A stretch of DNA of 64,000 nucleotides from Clostridiales bacterium. GTDB taxonomy: Bacteria; Bacillota; Clostridia; Saccharofermentanales; Saccharofermentanaceae. Where the stretch lies: contig JAGAXM010000005.1 of the NCBI GenBank assembly GCA_017940895.1, forward strand, positions 62,001 to 126,000. The letters are read 5' to 3'. The translations under genes and the position numbers were made by a program. Under the pieces are notes generated by a model. That model searched no databases. It had not been told where the DNA came from and saw nothing but the letters and a program-made list of their open reading frames with translations. Shown in pieces: positions 6,840 through 16,395 of the stretch. The first letter of the stretch is position 1. Each line of letters begins with the position of its first letter.

Positions 6840-9338
6840 ATGAAGATCTTAAGACTATCGTTATTCAATTTAAGAAAGAACAGAAGAGAGGCCCTGGCAA
6901 TCGTCTTCCTTTCCTTGATCACGGTCTTCCTCCTGGGAACAGCTGTTACTAACATTCTGGGTATGGATAATACCTATGATGAGTGCTTCAGGCAGACCGG
7001 AAGCTTTATGAACAGCCTGGAATTCGATGCGGATGTATACCGTTCTTTATACAGGGATATCCTTGAAGAAGACTTCGGCATCGAAGAAACGCAGAAGTTC
7101 GATCAGCTTTTTGGAATCAGCGTTAATGTTCTTTACAAAAGCGGTGAGAAGGTCGGCTATAATATCCAGATCGTGACACAAGAGTCCGAGCGTAAACTGG
7201 AAGATTTTGTTATGGAAGACAGTCTTTCTGATGACGAGATAAGTGAGCTGGAACATCCCATCTGGCTTCCTATGGCTGTGCATCTGAACGGAGGATTCGA
7301 GCCCGGTGATACATTTACAATGATCATCGGCGGAAGGGATTATCCTTTTACGGTAGCAGGTATCTATAATGCGGGTCTCGGTAACGAATCCGGATTCGGA
7401 TACAGGCTTGTTATCAGCGACAGGGATTATGAACTTTTGAGAAATGTATTCTCCGAGCAGGTCTGTCTGGCATTTGACACTGAAGAACGTTTTGATACGG
7501 ATGCATATATAGATGAGTGCGAAGCAAGATCTTCCGAGAATCTTTCAAGCAATCTGTCTGCTCATACATACTGGTCAGAGAAGGGTAATGAGACAAATTT
7601 TGTAACTCTGTTTATGAGTCTCTCTGCGGTTCTGGCAGGTGTCACGATGGCGGCATCCGTTCTTCTCATCAGACACAAGATAAGCAACGACATCGAGGAT
7701 CAGATGCAGCAGATCGGTGTCCTGGAGGCGTTGGGCTACAGATCGAACGAGATATCATGCTCTTATATCTTCGAGTATGTGATCACCACGGGAATCGGTT
7801 CCGTCTTAGGCATCATTGCTGCCTGCGCATTCTCTCCGGTAATGGATTCGTTTGTAGGCGGCCTGATGGGACGTGTCATTCACAGATTTCCTGAAGTTAT
7901 TAAGATTATTGCGGTGGCGGCTTTGGTGGTTGCGGTAACTACGCTTTTCGCTTTGCTTAAGGCAAGACATATCAAGAAATTCCCTCCTGTAGTAGCTTTC
8001 CGTAAGGGTATAAAAACACACAGCTTCAGAAAGAATTTCTTCCCGCTCGAAAAGACGGGGAACAGCATCAACGTAAGGCTTGCTTTTAAGAGCTTCTTCC
8101 GTAATATCATGACTAACATAGGAACGGGGCTTTGTATCGTGCTCGCCGGAACTGCAATGATGTTTGCCGTAGCAGGCTGGGATTTCTTTAAGGACAGCGA
8201 TGCTCTTCTGCATTGTCTTGGAATAGAGATCGCGGATGAGAGGATACAGCCTCTGGACGGTGTGGATGCATATGAATTAGCAGATGAACTTCTTGCTTTC
8301 CCCGGTGTTCGTAAGACGATGGTTACCTATAACATTGAGCATGTGTCTGTGGTTGGCAATCGAAGTGAAACGTTTGCAATGGTATATGAAGACTTTTCAG
8401 AGACTGAGAATATCTTTGTTTCTGAAGGAAGGTTACCCGAACACGATAATGAAGTGGCAATATCCCTCAAAAGACACAACACCGACGGTCTGAATGTCGG
8501 TGACAGCATAACACTGGAAGGCGACGGAACAAGAAAGAGCTACGTCATCACAGGAATCGTTCCTGCGATGGGAAATAATGGTATGAATATCTACATGACT
8601 GATGAAGCGTTCTTGAGATGCAATCCCAATGCCCGTCCCAATGTGGTTGAGGTTTTCCTTGAGGAAGGTGTCGACAGAGCCGAGTTCGAGAGACAGATAA
8701 CCGGGGTTTACGGTGCGAGTGCTCAAGATGCGGCCGAAGCAGATTCGCAGGGTTGTACTCTTGAAGATCGTATCAGAAGTACTGCGGATGCACAGATGGC
8801 AACGCTGATCTCGCGTTACGGAGTGACGGATATCGACTATGCTATTGTGATCGGCGATCAGGTTATTACAGGAAGAAGCAGCGGATTCGTCATTAAGGAG
8901 ATGAATTCCTTCCTTGAGCTATCCAAGACTCAGTTGGAGCCTATAGCAAATATGTTTAAGGTCTTCTGCGGAGCCGGAGCAATATTCGTATCGATAGTCG
9001 TTGCAGCCATACTTGCGATCATCGCGGCTTCAAACATCAGAAGGCAGCGTAAGGATCTGGGTATCATGAAGAGCATGGGTTATACATCCAAGGATCTTAT
9101 GAAGCAGCTCGCGCTCTCGATGCTTCCGACGACGGTGGTTTCATCTGCGATCTCCATAGTTATCGGATCAATCGTTTACAAATTGTTCTGGGTTGTAGGA
9201 TTCGGATGTGTAAATAACCCTAACCTCCCCATAATGATCATCACTGCTATATTACTTGTCGTCTTTTGCTACATCGTGACTTACCTTGCAGCAGGCAAGA
9301 TCAAGCAGGTATCAGTAACAGAACTCATGACAGAATAA
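6840..9338 (+). CDS. FtsX-type ABC permease (module 1)
   Basis: An 832-residue membrane protein with one helix near the N-terminus (about 20-40) and two FtsX-like three-helix blocks (about 255-385 and the last 130 residues). Large extracytoplasmic regions precede each block, and the second block is introduced by another helix near residue 430. The duplicated architecture matches MacB/BceB-type permeases that work with a single ATPase dimer. ATG 6840 is taken as the start by comparison with the paralogue at 17232; ATG 6828, overlapping the ATPase gene, is possible. A secreted serine hydrolase follows 12 bases later. Confidence 0.9.
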   Translation: MKILRLSLFNLRKNRREALAIVFLSLITVFLLGTAVTNILGMDNTYDECFRQTGSFMNSLEFDADVYRSLYRDILEEDFGIEETQKFDQLFGISVNVLYKSGEKVGYNIQIVTQESERKLEDFVMEDSLSDDEISELEHPIWLPMAVHLNGGFEPGDTFTMIIGGRDYPFTVAGIYNAGLGNESGFGYRLVISDRDYELLRNVFSEQVCLAFDTEERFDTDAYIDECEARSSENLSSNLSAHTYWSEKGNETNFVTLFMSLSAVLAGVTMAASVLLIRHKISNDIEDQMQQIGVLEALGYRSNEISCSYIFEYVITTGIGSVLGIIAACAFSPVMDSFVGGLMGRVIHRFPEVIKIIAVAALVVAVTTLFALLKARHIKKFPPVVAFRKGIKTHSFRKNFFPLEKTGNSINVRLAFKSFFRNIMTNIGTGLCIVLAGTAMMFAVAGWDFFKDSDALLHCLGIEIADERIQPLDGVDAYELADELLAFPGVRKTMVTYNIEHVSVVGNRSETFAMVYEDFSETENIFVSEGRLPEHDNEVAISLKRHNTDGLNVGDSITLEGDGTRKSYVITGIVPAMGNNGMNIYMTDEAFLRCNPNARPNVVEVFLEEGVDRAEFERQITGVYGASAQDAAEADSQGCTLEDRIRSTADAQMATLISRYGVTDIDYAIVIGDQVITGRSSGFVIKEMNSFLELSKTQLEPIANMFKVFCGAGAIFVSIVVAAILAIIAASNIRRQRKDLGIMKSMGYTSKDLMKQLALSMLPTTVVSSAISIVIGSIVYKLFWVVGFGCVNNPNLPIMIITAILLVVFCYIVTYLAAGKIKQVSVTELMTE

Positions 9339-9350
9339 GAGGTAATAAGG

Positions 9351-11300
9351 ATGAAAAAAGCAATAACAACTACATTGGCATTGATGCTTACATTATCAGC
9401 TGTTATGAACAGTGCGAGCGCTGCTCAGACTGAGGATGTATCATCCGATACGGCAAGTACGCAGACAACGACCGACGAGCGAGTCTACTGCCTGGCTTCC
9501 GTAAGTAAGGTATATGTGACCGCGGCTGTCATGCAGCTCGTGGATCAGGGCCTGGTTGACCTCGATGCTCCGGTCACGGAGTATATCCCTGATTTCACGA
9601 TGGCAGATCCGAGATATACCGAGATCACTGTCAGAATGCTTATGAATCACACATCAGGAATTATGGGTACGACGCTTCTTAATGAAGGTTTGTATGAGGA
9701 TTATGATGTCGATCTGCATGAGGTCCTTCTTAATAACCTCGCGACTCAGAGTCTTAAGGCGGATCCGGGTGCGTATGCTGCTTACTGTAACGACGGCTTC
9801 GGACTTCTGCAGCTGATCGTCGAGAATGTATCGGGTATGAGTTATACGGATTACATTACAAATGAGCTTGCGGGCTCGATCGGATTAAGCCATACGGGAA
9901 CCCCCTGTAATGCGTATGAAATCGGTAATCCTATTGATGTATATGTTAATAATCTTCCTTACGATTATGAGTACTGTATGGATGTCGGATCGGGCGGAGT
10001 CGTCGCAACTGCTTCTGATGTGGCGATGTTTGGAAGTTCATTCTTCACAGGCAGCGAGAGCCTTATAAGCCAGGAACTCGTCGATGAGATGGCGCTGTGT
10101 TGGACTGATTCCGATAATGAGTATCTTGACGGATGCGGCTTGGGCTGGGACTACGTTGAGATGCTGCAGTATGAACAGGCCGGCGTGCAGATCGTGGGAA
10201 AAGGCGGAGATGTCTTGACCATGCATTCACAGCTTATGGTCGCACCCGAGAATGAGATAAGCGTAGCTGTATTATCAAGCGGCGGCAACAGCACTTACTG
10301 CATGCTTATGTGTGAGGCTCTTATGAACATCGCACTCGAAGAGCAAGGGATAGAAGTGCAGCCCCTGGAGCCCCGTGAGGTCGAGATCGTTGATGATATG
10401 CCCGAAGAATTAGAACAGTACGCCGGATTCTACTGCTGTACTTCTCCGATGCCGGGCCTTGGCGAATTAAGTTTCTCCGATAACGGGCAGATGCTTCTTG
10501 AGATCACGATGTTTGACGGCAGAACGGCGGAATATCATTACAGATACACTGACTGCGGCGGATTTGTTGAGGTTAATGACAGCGGCAGTATAAGGGCAAA
10601 TCAGAGAATACTGTTCTTTGAGCGCAGTGAGGATGGACAGATTTACATTGCCGGCGAACAGTATACCGAGGTGCCGGAAGTCGGATCCTACATAAATAAC
10701 TCGTATGTTGCTCAGCGCATTGAGGCAAACCCGATAAGCGATGAACTGCAGGCGGTCTGGGAAGGTTACTGTGCAGTGCCCTATGCGGCATATAACAACA
10801 GATATTCTTCCGGCGTTTATGATTCGCCGTTCGATTTCATGATGATGCCCGATGGGCTTCCTGGATATGTGCTCGCAGGGACAGGCTTGGGAGCAAGGCT
10901 GCTTAGAATCGAAGATGAACATACTGCAGTCGCGGTCGAGACCATGCCGTGCTCAAGCAGCAGAGATCTTATCGACCTTTATGTGAATGAAGACGGCACG
11001 TTAAACGTTACTACAGGTAATTCCTATATATCTCTCGCGGCCATTCCGGAGTTTACTTCTGATTTAACAGAAGTCGAGCTTACAACCGATTGTGCTTCCT
11101 GGTACAGGATCAGTGACGAGATGGCTTATGAGATGATCAATGTAGATTGTCCCGAAGACGCAGTAATATACGTATACAACAAGTTCTTCGAGCCTGTATA
11201 TACAACCCACTACCTCGATGCAGCGGACAGCATCAACCTTCCTGAGGGAGGCTTCATCGTCTTCCTCGGTCAGACCGGAGAAAGCGTTACAGTAAGTTAA
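9351..11300 (+). CDS. Secreted serine hydrolase, class C beta-lactamase/PBP4* family
   Basis: A 649-residue protein with a typical signal peptide (MKK..., cleavage likely after NSASA, about 24-25). The catalytic SxxK is S50-V-S-K53 and the YxN motif is Y145-C-N147. The serine-hydrolase domain covers about 40-335; the remaining roughly 300 residues look like beta-rich domains of unknown function. It sits 12 bases after the permease and is probably in the same operon. It may act on peptidoglycan or on a peptide handled by the transporter; that link is inference. A second, non-secreted member of the family lies at 24716. Confidence 0.9.
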   Translation: MKKAITTTLALMLTLSAVMNSASAAQTEDVSSDTASTQTTTDERVYCLASVSKVYVTAAVMQLVDQGLVDLDAPVTEYIPDFTMADPRYTEITVRMLMNHTSGIMGTTLLNEGLYEDYDVDLHEVLLNNLATQSLKADPGAYAAYCNDGFGLLQLIVENVSGMSYTDYITNELAGSIGLSHTGTPCNAYEIGNPIDVYVNNLPYDYEYCMDVGSGGVVATASDVAMFGSSFFTGSESLISQELVDEMALCWTDSDNEYLDGCGLGWDYVEMLQYEQAGVQIVGKGGDVLTMHSQLMVAPENEISVAVLSSGGNSTYCMLMCEALMNIALEEQGIEVQPLEPREVEIVDDMPEELEQYAGFYCCTSPMPGLGELSFSDNGQMLLEITMFDGRTAEYHYRYTDCGGFVEVNDSGSIRANQRILFFERSEDGQIYIAGEQYTEVPEVGSYINNSYVAQRIEANPISDELQAVWEGYCAVPYAAYNNRYSSGVYDSPFDFMMMPDGLPGYVLAGTGLGARLLRIEDEHTAVAVETMPCSSSRDLIDLYVNEDGTLNVTTGNSYISLAAIPEFTSDLTEVELTTDCASWYRISDEMAYEMINVDCPEDAVIYVYNKFFEPVYTTHYLDAADSINLPEGGFIVFLGQTGESVTVS

Positions 11301-11309
11301 TAAATGAAA

Positions 11310-11318
11310 TGTTAAAAT
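11310..11318 (+). promoter_or_regulatory. Extended -10 promoter of superoxide reductase
   Basis: TGTTAAAAT at 11310-11318 lies 36 bases before ATG 11355, with AAAGGAGA as ribosome binding site in between. Confidence 0.55.
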
Positions 11319-11354
11319 AGTTTTATCATTCTATCCGCAAAGGAGATCGAACTC

Positions 11355-11729
11355 ATGGAAATCAAAGTATATCGTTGTAAGCATTGCGGTAATATCGCGA
11401 TAAAGGTTATCAACTCCGGCGTTCCCATGTCATGCTGCGGTGAGGCTATGGAAGAACTTGTACCCGGCTCAGTTGATGCGGCAGTTGAGAAGCACGTTCC
11501 TGTAGTTACACGTGACGGCGATAAGGTGACTGTATCCGTAGGTTCCGTTGCACATCCTATGACAGCTGAGCACTACATCCAGTTTGTTATCCTTGATACG
11601 ACGGCGGGTGTTCAGATCGCAAGCCTGAATCCGAATGATGATCCTGTTGCTGTATTTACAGTTCTTTCCGGAGCTGAGGTTAAGAAGGCATACGCTTACT
11701 GCAACCTCCACGGTTTCTGGGTAAGCTGA
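11355..11729 (+). CDS. dfx: Superoxide reductase (desulfoferrodoxin)
   Basis: A 124-residue two-iron desulfoferrodoxin that reduces superoxide to hydrogen peroxide without producing oxygen, as in anaerobes. The N-terminal rubredoxin-like centre has C8, C11, C27 and C28. The catalytic Fe(His4)Cys centre is provided by H47 in EKHVP, H67 and H73 in HPMTAEH, and C116 and H119 in CNLHGFW; E45 and K46 are the usual active-site pair. It is monocistronic, with its own extended -10 promoter, a strong ribosome binding site and a terminator downstream. Confidence 0.97.
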   Translation: MEIKVYRCKHCGNIAIKVINSGVPMSCCGEAMEELVPGSVDAAVEKHVPVVTRDGDKVTVSVGSVAHPMTAEHYIQFVILDTTAGVQIASLNPNDDPVAVFTVLSGAEVKKAYAYCNLHGFWVS

Positions 11730-11758
11730 ATCAACCGGTCTGATATTTGAATAAATAA

Positions 11759-11788
11759 CGGGAGCTCTGTTAAAGGGCTCCCGGTTTT
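11759..11788 (+). terminator. Intrinsic terminator after superoxide reductase
   Basis: Stem CGGGAGC (11759-11765) / GCTCCCG (11777-11783), followed by GTTTT. Confidence 0.85.
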
Positions 11789-11808
11789 ATACGTGAGGGA
11801 CTTTATCC

Positions 11809-12993
11809 ATGAAGACACGGCTCGAAGGCGATTACATAGCGGCGTTTCCCGAGGGTCGCATTACATACGATAATGCGGGTCTGACCGAGCAGGAATTAAG
11901 AAAGATAATCGAAGATAATCCCGATAAGGAACTCATTATAGATGCCGAGGATCTCGAGTATGTATCGAGCGCGGGGTTAAGAGTTCTTTTCGCGCTGCCG
12001 CGCCGCAAGGAAGGAAAGCTTGCCATCAGGAATGCGGGTCCCGAGCTGTACGAGATACTCGATATGACCGGTTTTACCGAGCTGTTTAATGTCAGCAAGA
12101 AGATGAAGACGGTCAGTGTCGAAGGATGCGAGGTCATAGGTAAAGGCGCATACGGTACCGTCTATAAGATCGATGAGGATACCATAGTAAAAGTCTATGA
12201 TTCGCCCGACAGTCTGCCGCTTATCGAGAACGAGAGGAAGAAGTCCAAGCAGGCGTTCATCAAAGGGATCCCGACTGCGATAAGCTACGACATAGTTCGC
12301 GTCGGCGACAGTTACGGTTCGGTGTTCGAGCTTTTGCAGGCGGACAATCTTAACGATTACTATCTGGATAATCCCGGCAAAGAGGATGAGATCATCGATC
12401 AGTATGTTCAGATGTTAAAGACTGTTCATTCGGTTCAGATCGAAGCAGGTGCGCTCCCGTTCTATACGGATACCTTTACAGGCTGGCTCGACAGGCTTAA
12501 GGGTGTTATCCCCGCGGATGTTGATGAAGGGGTTAGAGCCCTGATAAGTAATATGCCGGAGGATCTTCATATCGTTCACGGCGATGTCCAGATGAAGAAT
12601 GTGATGTTCGCAGGCAACGAGCCGATGCTTATCGATATGGAGTCGTTAAGTACAGGCGATCCGGTGTTCGACCTCGCGGGACTTTATGTGTGCTACAAGG
12701 CATATAACGAGGATGAGCCCGATAATACAGAGCACTTCCTCGGACTTAATAAGGAAAGCTGCGACCGCGTCTGGGACGGCATATTAAGAAAGTATTTTGA
12801 AGGATTAAGTGAAGAGCAGATAATGCTCGAGGAAAAGAAGATCCGCCTCGCGGGATATATCATCTTCCTGAATAATGTTGTATTGAACGGATTTACCAAG
12901 CCGGAGCTTAAAGATATACGTATCGGACACACTGTTGATCATATGAGAGAGCTGCTGCCCCAAGTCACGACTTTAGTTACGTCGAAAATGTGA
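11809..12993 (+). CDS. STAS domain fused to aminoglycoside phosphotransferase-like kinase
   Basis: A 394-residue cytoplasmic fusion. Residues 1 to about 100 form a STAS (anti-sigma antagonist-like) domain with YVSSAGLRVLFALP, where SpoIIAA-type proteins carry the regulatory serine. Residues about 108-390 form an APH/choline-kinase-like domain with a glycine loop (IGKGAYGTVYKI), a VKVY lysine, catalytic HGDVQMKNVMF and the metal motif IDMES in place of DFG. The kinase part resembles the TIGR02172 family. A STAS switch attached to a small-molecule-like kinase hints at self-phosphorylation or regulation of a partner-switching system; no partner is encoded nearby. The start is supported by GAGGGA. 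Confidence 0.85.
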   Translation: MKTRLEGDYIAAFPEGRITYDNAGLTEQELRKIIEDNPDKELIIDAEDLEYVSSAGLRVLFALPRRKEGKLAIRNAGPELYEILDMTGFTELFNVSKKMKTVSVEGCEVIGKGAYGTVYKIDEDTIVKVYDSPDSLPLIENERKKSKQAFIKGIPTAISYDIVRVGDSYGSVFELLQADNLNDYYLDNPGKEDEIIDQYVQMLKTVHSVQIEAGALPFYTDTFTGWLDRLKGVIPADVDEGVRALISNMPEDLHIVHGDVQMKNVMFAGNEPMLIDMESLSTGDPVFDLAGLYVCYKAYNEDEPDNTEHFLGLNKESCDRVWDGILRKYFEGLSEEQIMLEEKKIRLAGYIIFLNNVVLNGFTKPELKDIRIGHTVDHMRELLPQVTTLVTSKM

Positions 12994-12999
12994 TATTAT
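12991..12999 (+). promoter_or_regulatory. Extended -10 promoter of the NSS transporter
   Basis: TGATATTAT at 12991-12999; its TGA is also the stop codon of the STAS-kinase gene. It lies 24 bases before ATG 13024, with a CAGGGGG ribosome binding site between. Confidence 0.45.
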
Positions 13000-13023
13000 T
13001 ATGCACGATACAGGGGGTGCAGT

Positions 13024-14421
13024 ATGCCTGATAAGAAGGAAAGAGGATCATTTAAGGGGTCGCTGGGTTTTGTCCTGGCGGCTGCGGGAAGTGCGATAGG
13101 ATTAGGTAATATCTGGAGATTTCCGTATCTCGCGGCCCGAGACGGAGGAGGAATATTCCTTCTCGTATACATCATTCTTGCTCTTACATTCGGATTTACA
13201 CTTCTTACTACGGAAGTTGCGATAGGCCGTAAGACAAAGCAGAGCCCGCTTACTGCATATAAGCACCTGTCTAAGAAATGGCAGTGGATAGGCGTGCTCT
13301 CATGCCTTGTACCTTTCCTTATCCTTCCGTACTACTGTGCGATCGGCGGCTGGGTAATAAAGTATCTTGTTGCTTTCTCAACAGGTCATGCGGCAGAGGC
13401 AGCACATGACGGGTATTTTACAGACTTCATCGTAAGTGTAGATGAGCCCGGATTATATATGGTCATATTCCTCGGTATCTGCTGCGTCATCATCTACAGG
13501 GGTGTCAGTGCAGGAATCGAGAAGTCTTCGAAGTTCCTGATGCCGATACTTCTTGTACTTGTAATAGGTATCGCGGTCTACTCACTTACAATCAAGAGCA
13601 CAAACGATGCCGGAAAGGTCGTAACAGGACTTCAGGGCCTTAAGGTCTATCTGATACCGGATTTTACAGGAATAGGATTAAAGGAATTCTTTAATATATT
13701 CATCGATGCTTTGGGACAGCTGTTCTTCAGCTTAAGTGTTGCAATGGGTATCCTTATCGCATACGGTTCTTATGTTCCGGATGAAGCGAATCTGTCCAAG
13801 TCAATTAACCAGATCGAGTTCTTTGATACGCTCGTAGCTTTCCTTGCAGGTGTAATGATCATTCCTGCTGTGTATGTGTTTATGGGCCCTGAGGGGATGG
13901 CTACAGGCCCCTCACTGATGTTCGTCTCCCTGCCGAAGGTTTTCGTTCAGATGGGTAAGGTAGGAACGGCAGTGGGAATCGTGTTCTTCGCCATGGTGCT
14001 TTTCGCAGCGATTACAAGCGCGATGTCTATCCTCGAAGCGATAGTGTCGAGCTTTATCGATGCTTTTGGAATGAGCCGCCATAAGGCAACCATGATCGAG
14101 ACTGCGCTCGCACTTGCGATTGGACAGATGGTCTGCTTCGGCTATAACCACCTGTACTTCGAGTACAAGCTTCCTAACGGCTCCACAGCGCAGATCCTCG
14201 ACATACTCGACTACATAACAAACAATTTCTTTATGCCGATCATCGCTATCGCTACCTGCATCCTGATCGGATGGGTGTTGAAGCCTAAGACGGTTATAGA
14301 TGAGGCTACAAAGAACGGGGAGAAGTTCGGAAGAAAGGCGCTTTATATCGTTATGATCAAGGTTGTCGCACCGCTTGGCCTTTTCCTGCTGCTTTTGAAG
14401 ACGACGGGCATTCTGAAGTAG
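13024..14421 (+). CDS. Sodium-dependent transporter, NSS/SNF family
   Basis: A 465-residue polytopic membrane protein of the neurotransmitter:sodium symporter (LeuT-like) family, which couples sodium to uptake of amino acids or related amines. The N-terminus carries the family signature GSAIGLGNIWRFPYL (unwound TM1, sodium and substrate site). About 11-12 hydrophobic helices follow. The length is typical of bacterial members, which often have 11 helices. The substrate cannot be told. It is preceded by a strong ribosome binding site and followed within 16 bases by response regulator 2, whose promoter lies across the junction. Confidence 0.95.
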   Translation: MPDKKERGSFKGSLGFVLAAAGSAIGLGNIWRFPYLAARDGGGIFLLVYIILALTFGFTLLTTEVAIGRKTKQSPLTAYKHLSKKWQWIGVLSCLVPFLILPYYCAIGGWVIKYLVAFSTGHAAEAAHDGYFTDFIVSVDEPGLYMVIFLGICCVIIYRGVSAGIEKSSKFLMPILLVLVIGIAVYSLTIKSTNDAGKVVTGLQGLKVYLIPDFTGIGLKEFFNIFIDALGQLFFSLSVAMGILIAYGSYVPDEANLSKSINQIEFFDTLVAFLAGVMIIPAVYVFMGPEGMATGPSLMFVSLPKVFVQMGKVGTAVGIVFFAMVLFAAITSAMSILEAIVSSFIDAFGMSRHKATMIETALALAIGQMVCFGYNHLYFEYKLPNGSTAQILDILDYITNNFFMPIIAIATCILIGWVLKPKTVIDEATKNGEKFGRKALYIVMIKVVAPLGLFLLLLKTTGILK

Positions 14422-14430
14422 TGTTAGAAT
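14422..14430 (+). promoter_or_regulatory. Extended -10 promoter of the second response regulator
   Basis: TGTTAGAAT at 14422-14430 is followed after exactly six bases by ATG 14437, the same layout as at 909-924. It predicts a leaderless mRNA. Confidence 0.6.
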
Positions 14431-14436
14431 GTAATC

Positions 14437-15129
14437 ATGAAATACGCTTGTCTGATAATCGATGACGAGAAGGAACTTGCCGACAACACGTGCGAATACT
14501 TCAATATGTTTGAAGTGCCGTCGTATGTCGTCTATTCCAAGGCGGCTGCACTCGAGTTTCTGAAGGACAACACGCCTTCGCTCATACTTCTGGACATTAA
14601 CCTGTCGGACGGTTCGGGATTCGAGCTGTGCAAGCATATCAGGCAGACACTGGAAGTGCCGATCCTTTTTATCTCCGCGCGTAACACGGATGACGATAAG
14701 ATAATCGCTCTTAATATCGGAGGCGATGATTATATCGAGAAGCCGTATTCGCTGGGCGTAGTGCTTGCCAAGGTTAAGGCTGTTCTTAAGCGCGTGAACA
14801 AGTCATACGGAACCAAATCGGATATCTACGATGACGGACGCATCAAGGTGGATAAGACCAACAAGACTTTAACAGTTGAAGGTAAGCAGAAGAAGCTTAC
14901 TTCCATGGAGTTCTCGCTTCTGTCGTATCTGACGGATAATGCCGGCAGACTCATTACCAAGGCGGAGCTTTTCGATAATGTGTGGAAGGATAAGTTCACT
15001 TCCGACGGCACGCTTAATGTTCATATACGTAAGCTGCGCGAGGCGATCGAGCCCGACCCGACCAACCCCGTTTATATCGTTACAGTGTGGAAGGAAGGGT
15101 ATAAGTTCGTCTCGGGTAACGCCGGATGA
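14437..15129 (+). CDS. OmpR-family response regulator 2
   Basis: A 230-residue response regulator with receiver acidic residues D9-D10, phospho-acceptor D53 (LLDIN), Lys in YIEKPY and a winged-helix output domain (about 130-228; NVHIRKLREAI...). It is paralogous to regulator 1 and overlaps its kinase gene by four bases (ATGA). There is no ribosome binding site and the -10 box ends six bases before ATG. Four TTAAG-type repeats with 10-11 bp period lie between its operon and the adjacent transporter genes and are its probable binding sites. Confidence 0.95.
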   Translation: MKYACLIIDDEKELADNTCEYFNMFEVPSYVVYSKAAALEFLKDNTPSLILLDINLSDGSGFELCKHIRQTLEVPILFISARNTDDDKIIALNIGGDDYIEKPYSLGVVLAKVKAVLKRVNKSYGTKSDIYDDGRIKVDKTNKTLTVEGKQKKLTSMEFSLLSYLTDNAGRLITKAELFDNVWKDKFTSDGTLNVHIRKLREAIEPDPTNPVYIVTVWKEGYKFVSGNAG

Positions 15130-16382
15130 AGAAGGGGTTCTTCGCGGTTCTCCTTCTGGTCTCGTTTATTGCCGAGGCCGCATTGTGCATTGTTCTCTAT
15201 AACAAGCTCGAAGACGTTAAGCAGGACGTGGTCTCGGTTAATGCCTGTCTTAAGCAGGTCGAGAACAATTACGGCGATGAGGAGTGCTACTCAAGGGATC
15301 TCGATTACACTCTCATCGACAACGAGGGCAATGTTACATTCAAGACTGCCGACGGTCTGTCAGAGACTGTGACGGAAGCCGTAAGCAACTCCGATTCCAT
15401 CATCGACATCGAAGTCGACGGCACCGTTGTGGGCAAGATGATCGTGCATAACACCACCTCGGATCTCGTGGCACACTATAAGACGCTGCTCATCGGCGGC
15501 ATCGCAGGCATCTGCCTGGTGCAGCTCGCCGTAATAGCGTGCAGCTTTATTTATATTCGCAAGACGGTCACGGAGCCCTTCAGTAAGCTTAACGACTTCG
15601 CCGTAAGAGTGGCGGGAGGTAACCTCGATTTACCGCTTACCATGGACAAGGCACACGTCTTCGGAAGCTTCACGGAGGCTTTCGACCTGATGAGAGAGGA
15701 GCTTCGCAAGGCACGACAGGCTGAGAAGGAGGCGAACGACGCCAAGAAGGAGATGGTGGCAAAGCTCTCGCACGACATCAAGACTCCCGTGGCGTCCATA
15801 AAGTCTTCTTCCGAGATAGGCTACGAGATCAGCAAGGACGAGAAGACGAGGCACTACTTTAACCTTATCAACGAGAAGTCGGATCAGGTTACGACGCTCG
15901 TCGCGAATCTTTTCAATTCCAGTGTGAACGACATAACCGAGATCTCGGTTACCCCTCTGGAGTACAGTTCGGACATCCTTACGCAGATAATAAAGAACAG
16001 CGATTATCTGAACAAGGCAGGCTCGTTTACGATGCCCGAGGCGCAGATCTATGTAGATAAGCTTCGTATTCAGCAGGTGTTCGATAATCTGTTTATGAAC
16101 TCATATAAATATGCCGATACGGATATCGAGGTGGAGTGCACTGCTGAGAGCGGATACCTTGTGGTAAGCATCAGGGATAAGGGTCCGGGCGTCGCCGAGA
16201 ATGAATTGCCGCTCCTGCGCGAAAAGTATAAGAGAGGATCGAACAGTTCCGGTAAGGACGGTGCCGGTCTGGGCCTGTATCTTACGGATTATTTCATGAA
16301 TGAAATGGACGGCAAACTCGTTATAGAGAATGCCGCCCCGGGACTTAAGGTTTCAGTCTATATCAGGATTGTGGAAAGCTGA
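15126..16382 (+). CDS. Sensor histidine kinase 2
   Basis: A 418-residue membrane kinase. Transmembrane helices at about 5-25 and 121-144 flank a short extracytoplasmic domain of about 95 residues. The HAMP-like linker leads to H216 in KLSHDIKTP; the ATPase domain has FMNSYKYAD, RDKGPGVAE and GAGLGLYLTDYF. Translation is coupled to the regulator (ATGA). Together with the regulator and the ABC genes 93 bases downstream it makes a complete signal-response module, the intact counterpart of module 1. Confidence 0.95.
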   Translation: MKKGFFAVLLLVSFIAEAALCIVLYNKLEDVKQDVVSVNACLKQVENNYGDEECYSRDLDYTLIDNEGNVTFKTADGLSETVTEAVSNSDSIIDIEVDGTVVGKMIVHNTTSDLVAHYKTLLIGGIAGICLVQLAVIACSFIYIRKTVTEPFSKLNDFAVRVAGGNLDLPLTMDKAHVFGSFTEAFDLMREELRKARQAEKEANDAKKEMVAKLSHDIKTPVASIKSSSEIGYEISKDEKTRHYFNLINEKSDQVTTLVANLFNSSVNDITEISVTPLEYSSDILTQIIKNSDYLNKAGSFTMPEAQIYVDKLRIQQVFDNLFMNSYKYADTDIEVECTAESGYLVVSIRDKGPGVAENELPLLREKYKRGSNSSGKDGAGLGLYLTDYFMNEMDGKLVIENAAPGLKVSVYIRIVES

Positions 16383-16395
16383 TCCCGATCAACAT

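Noticed and set aside
13912..14637. 241-codon minus-strand frame across the NSS transporter and regulator 2
   Set aside because: Spans the junction of two well-supported plus-strand genes and the regulator promoter; no family resemblance.
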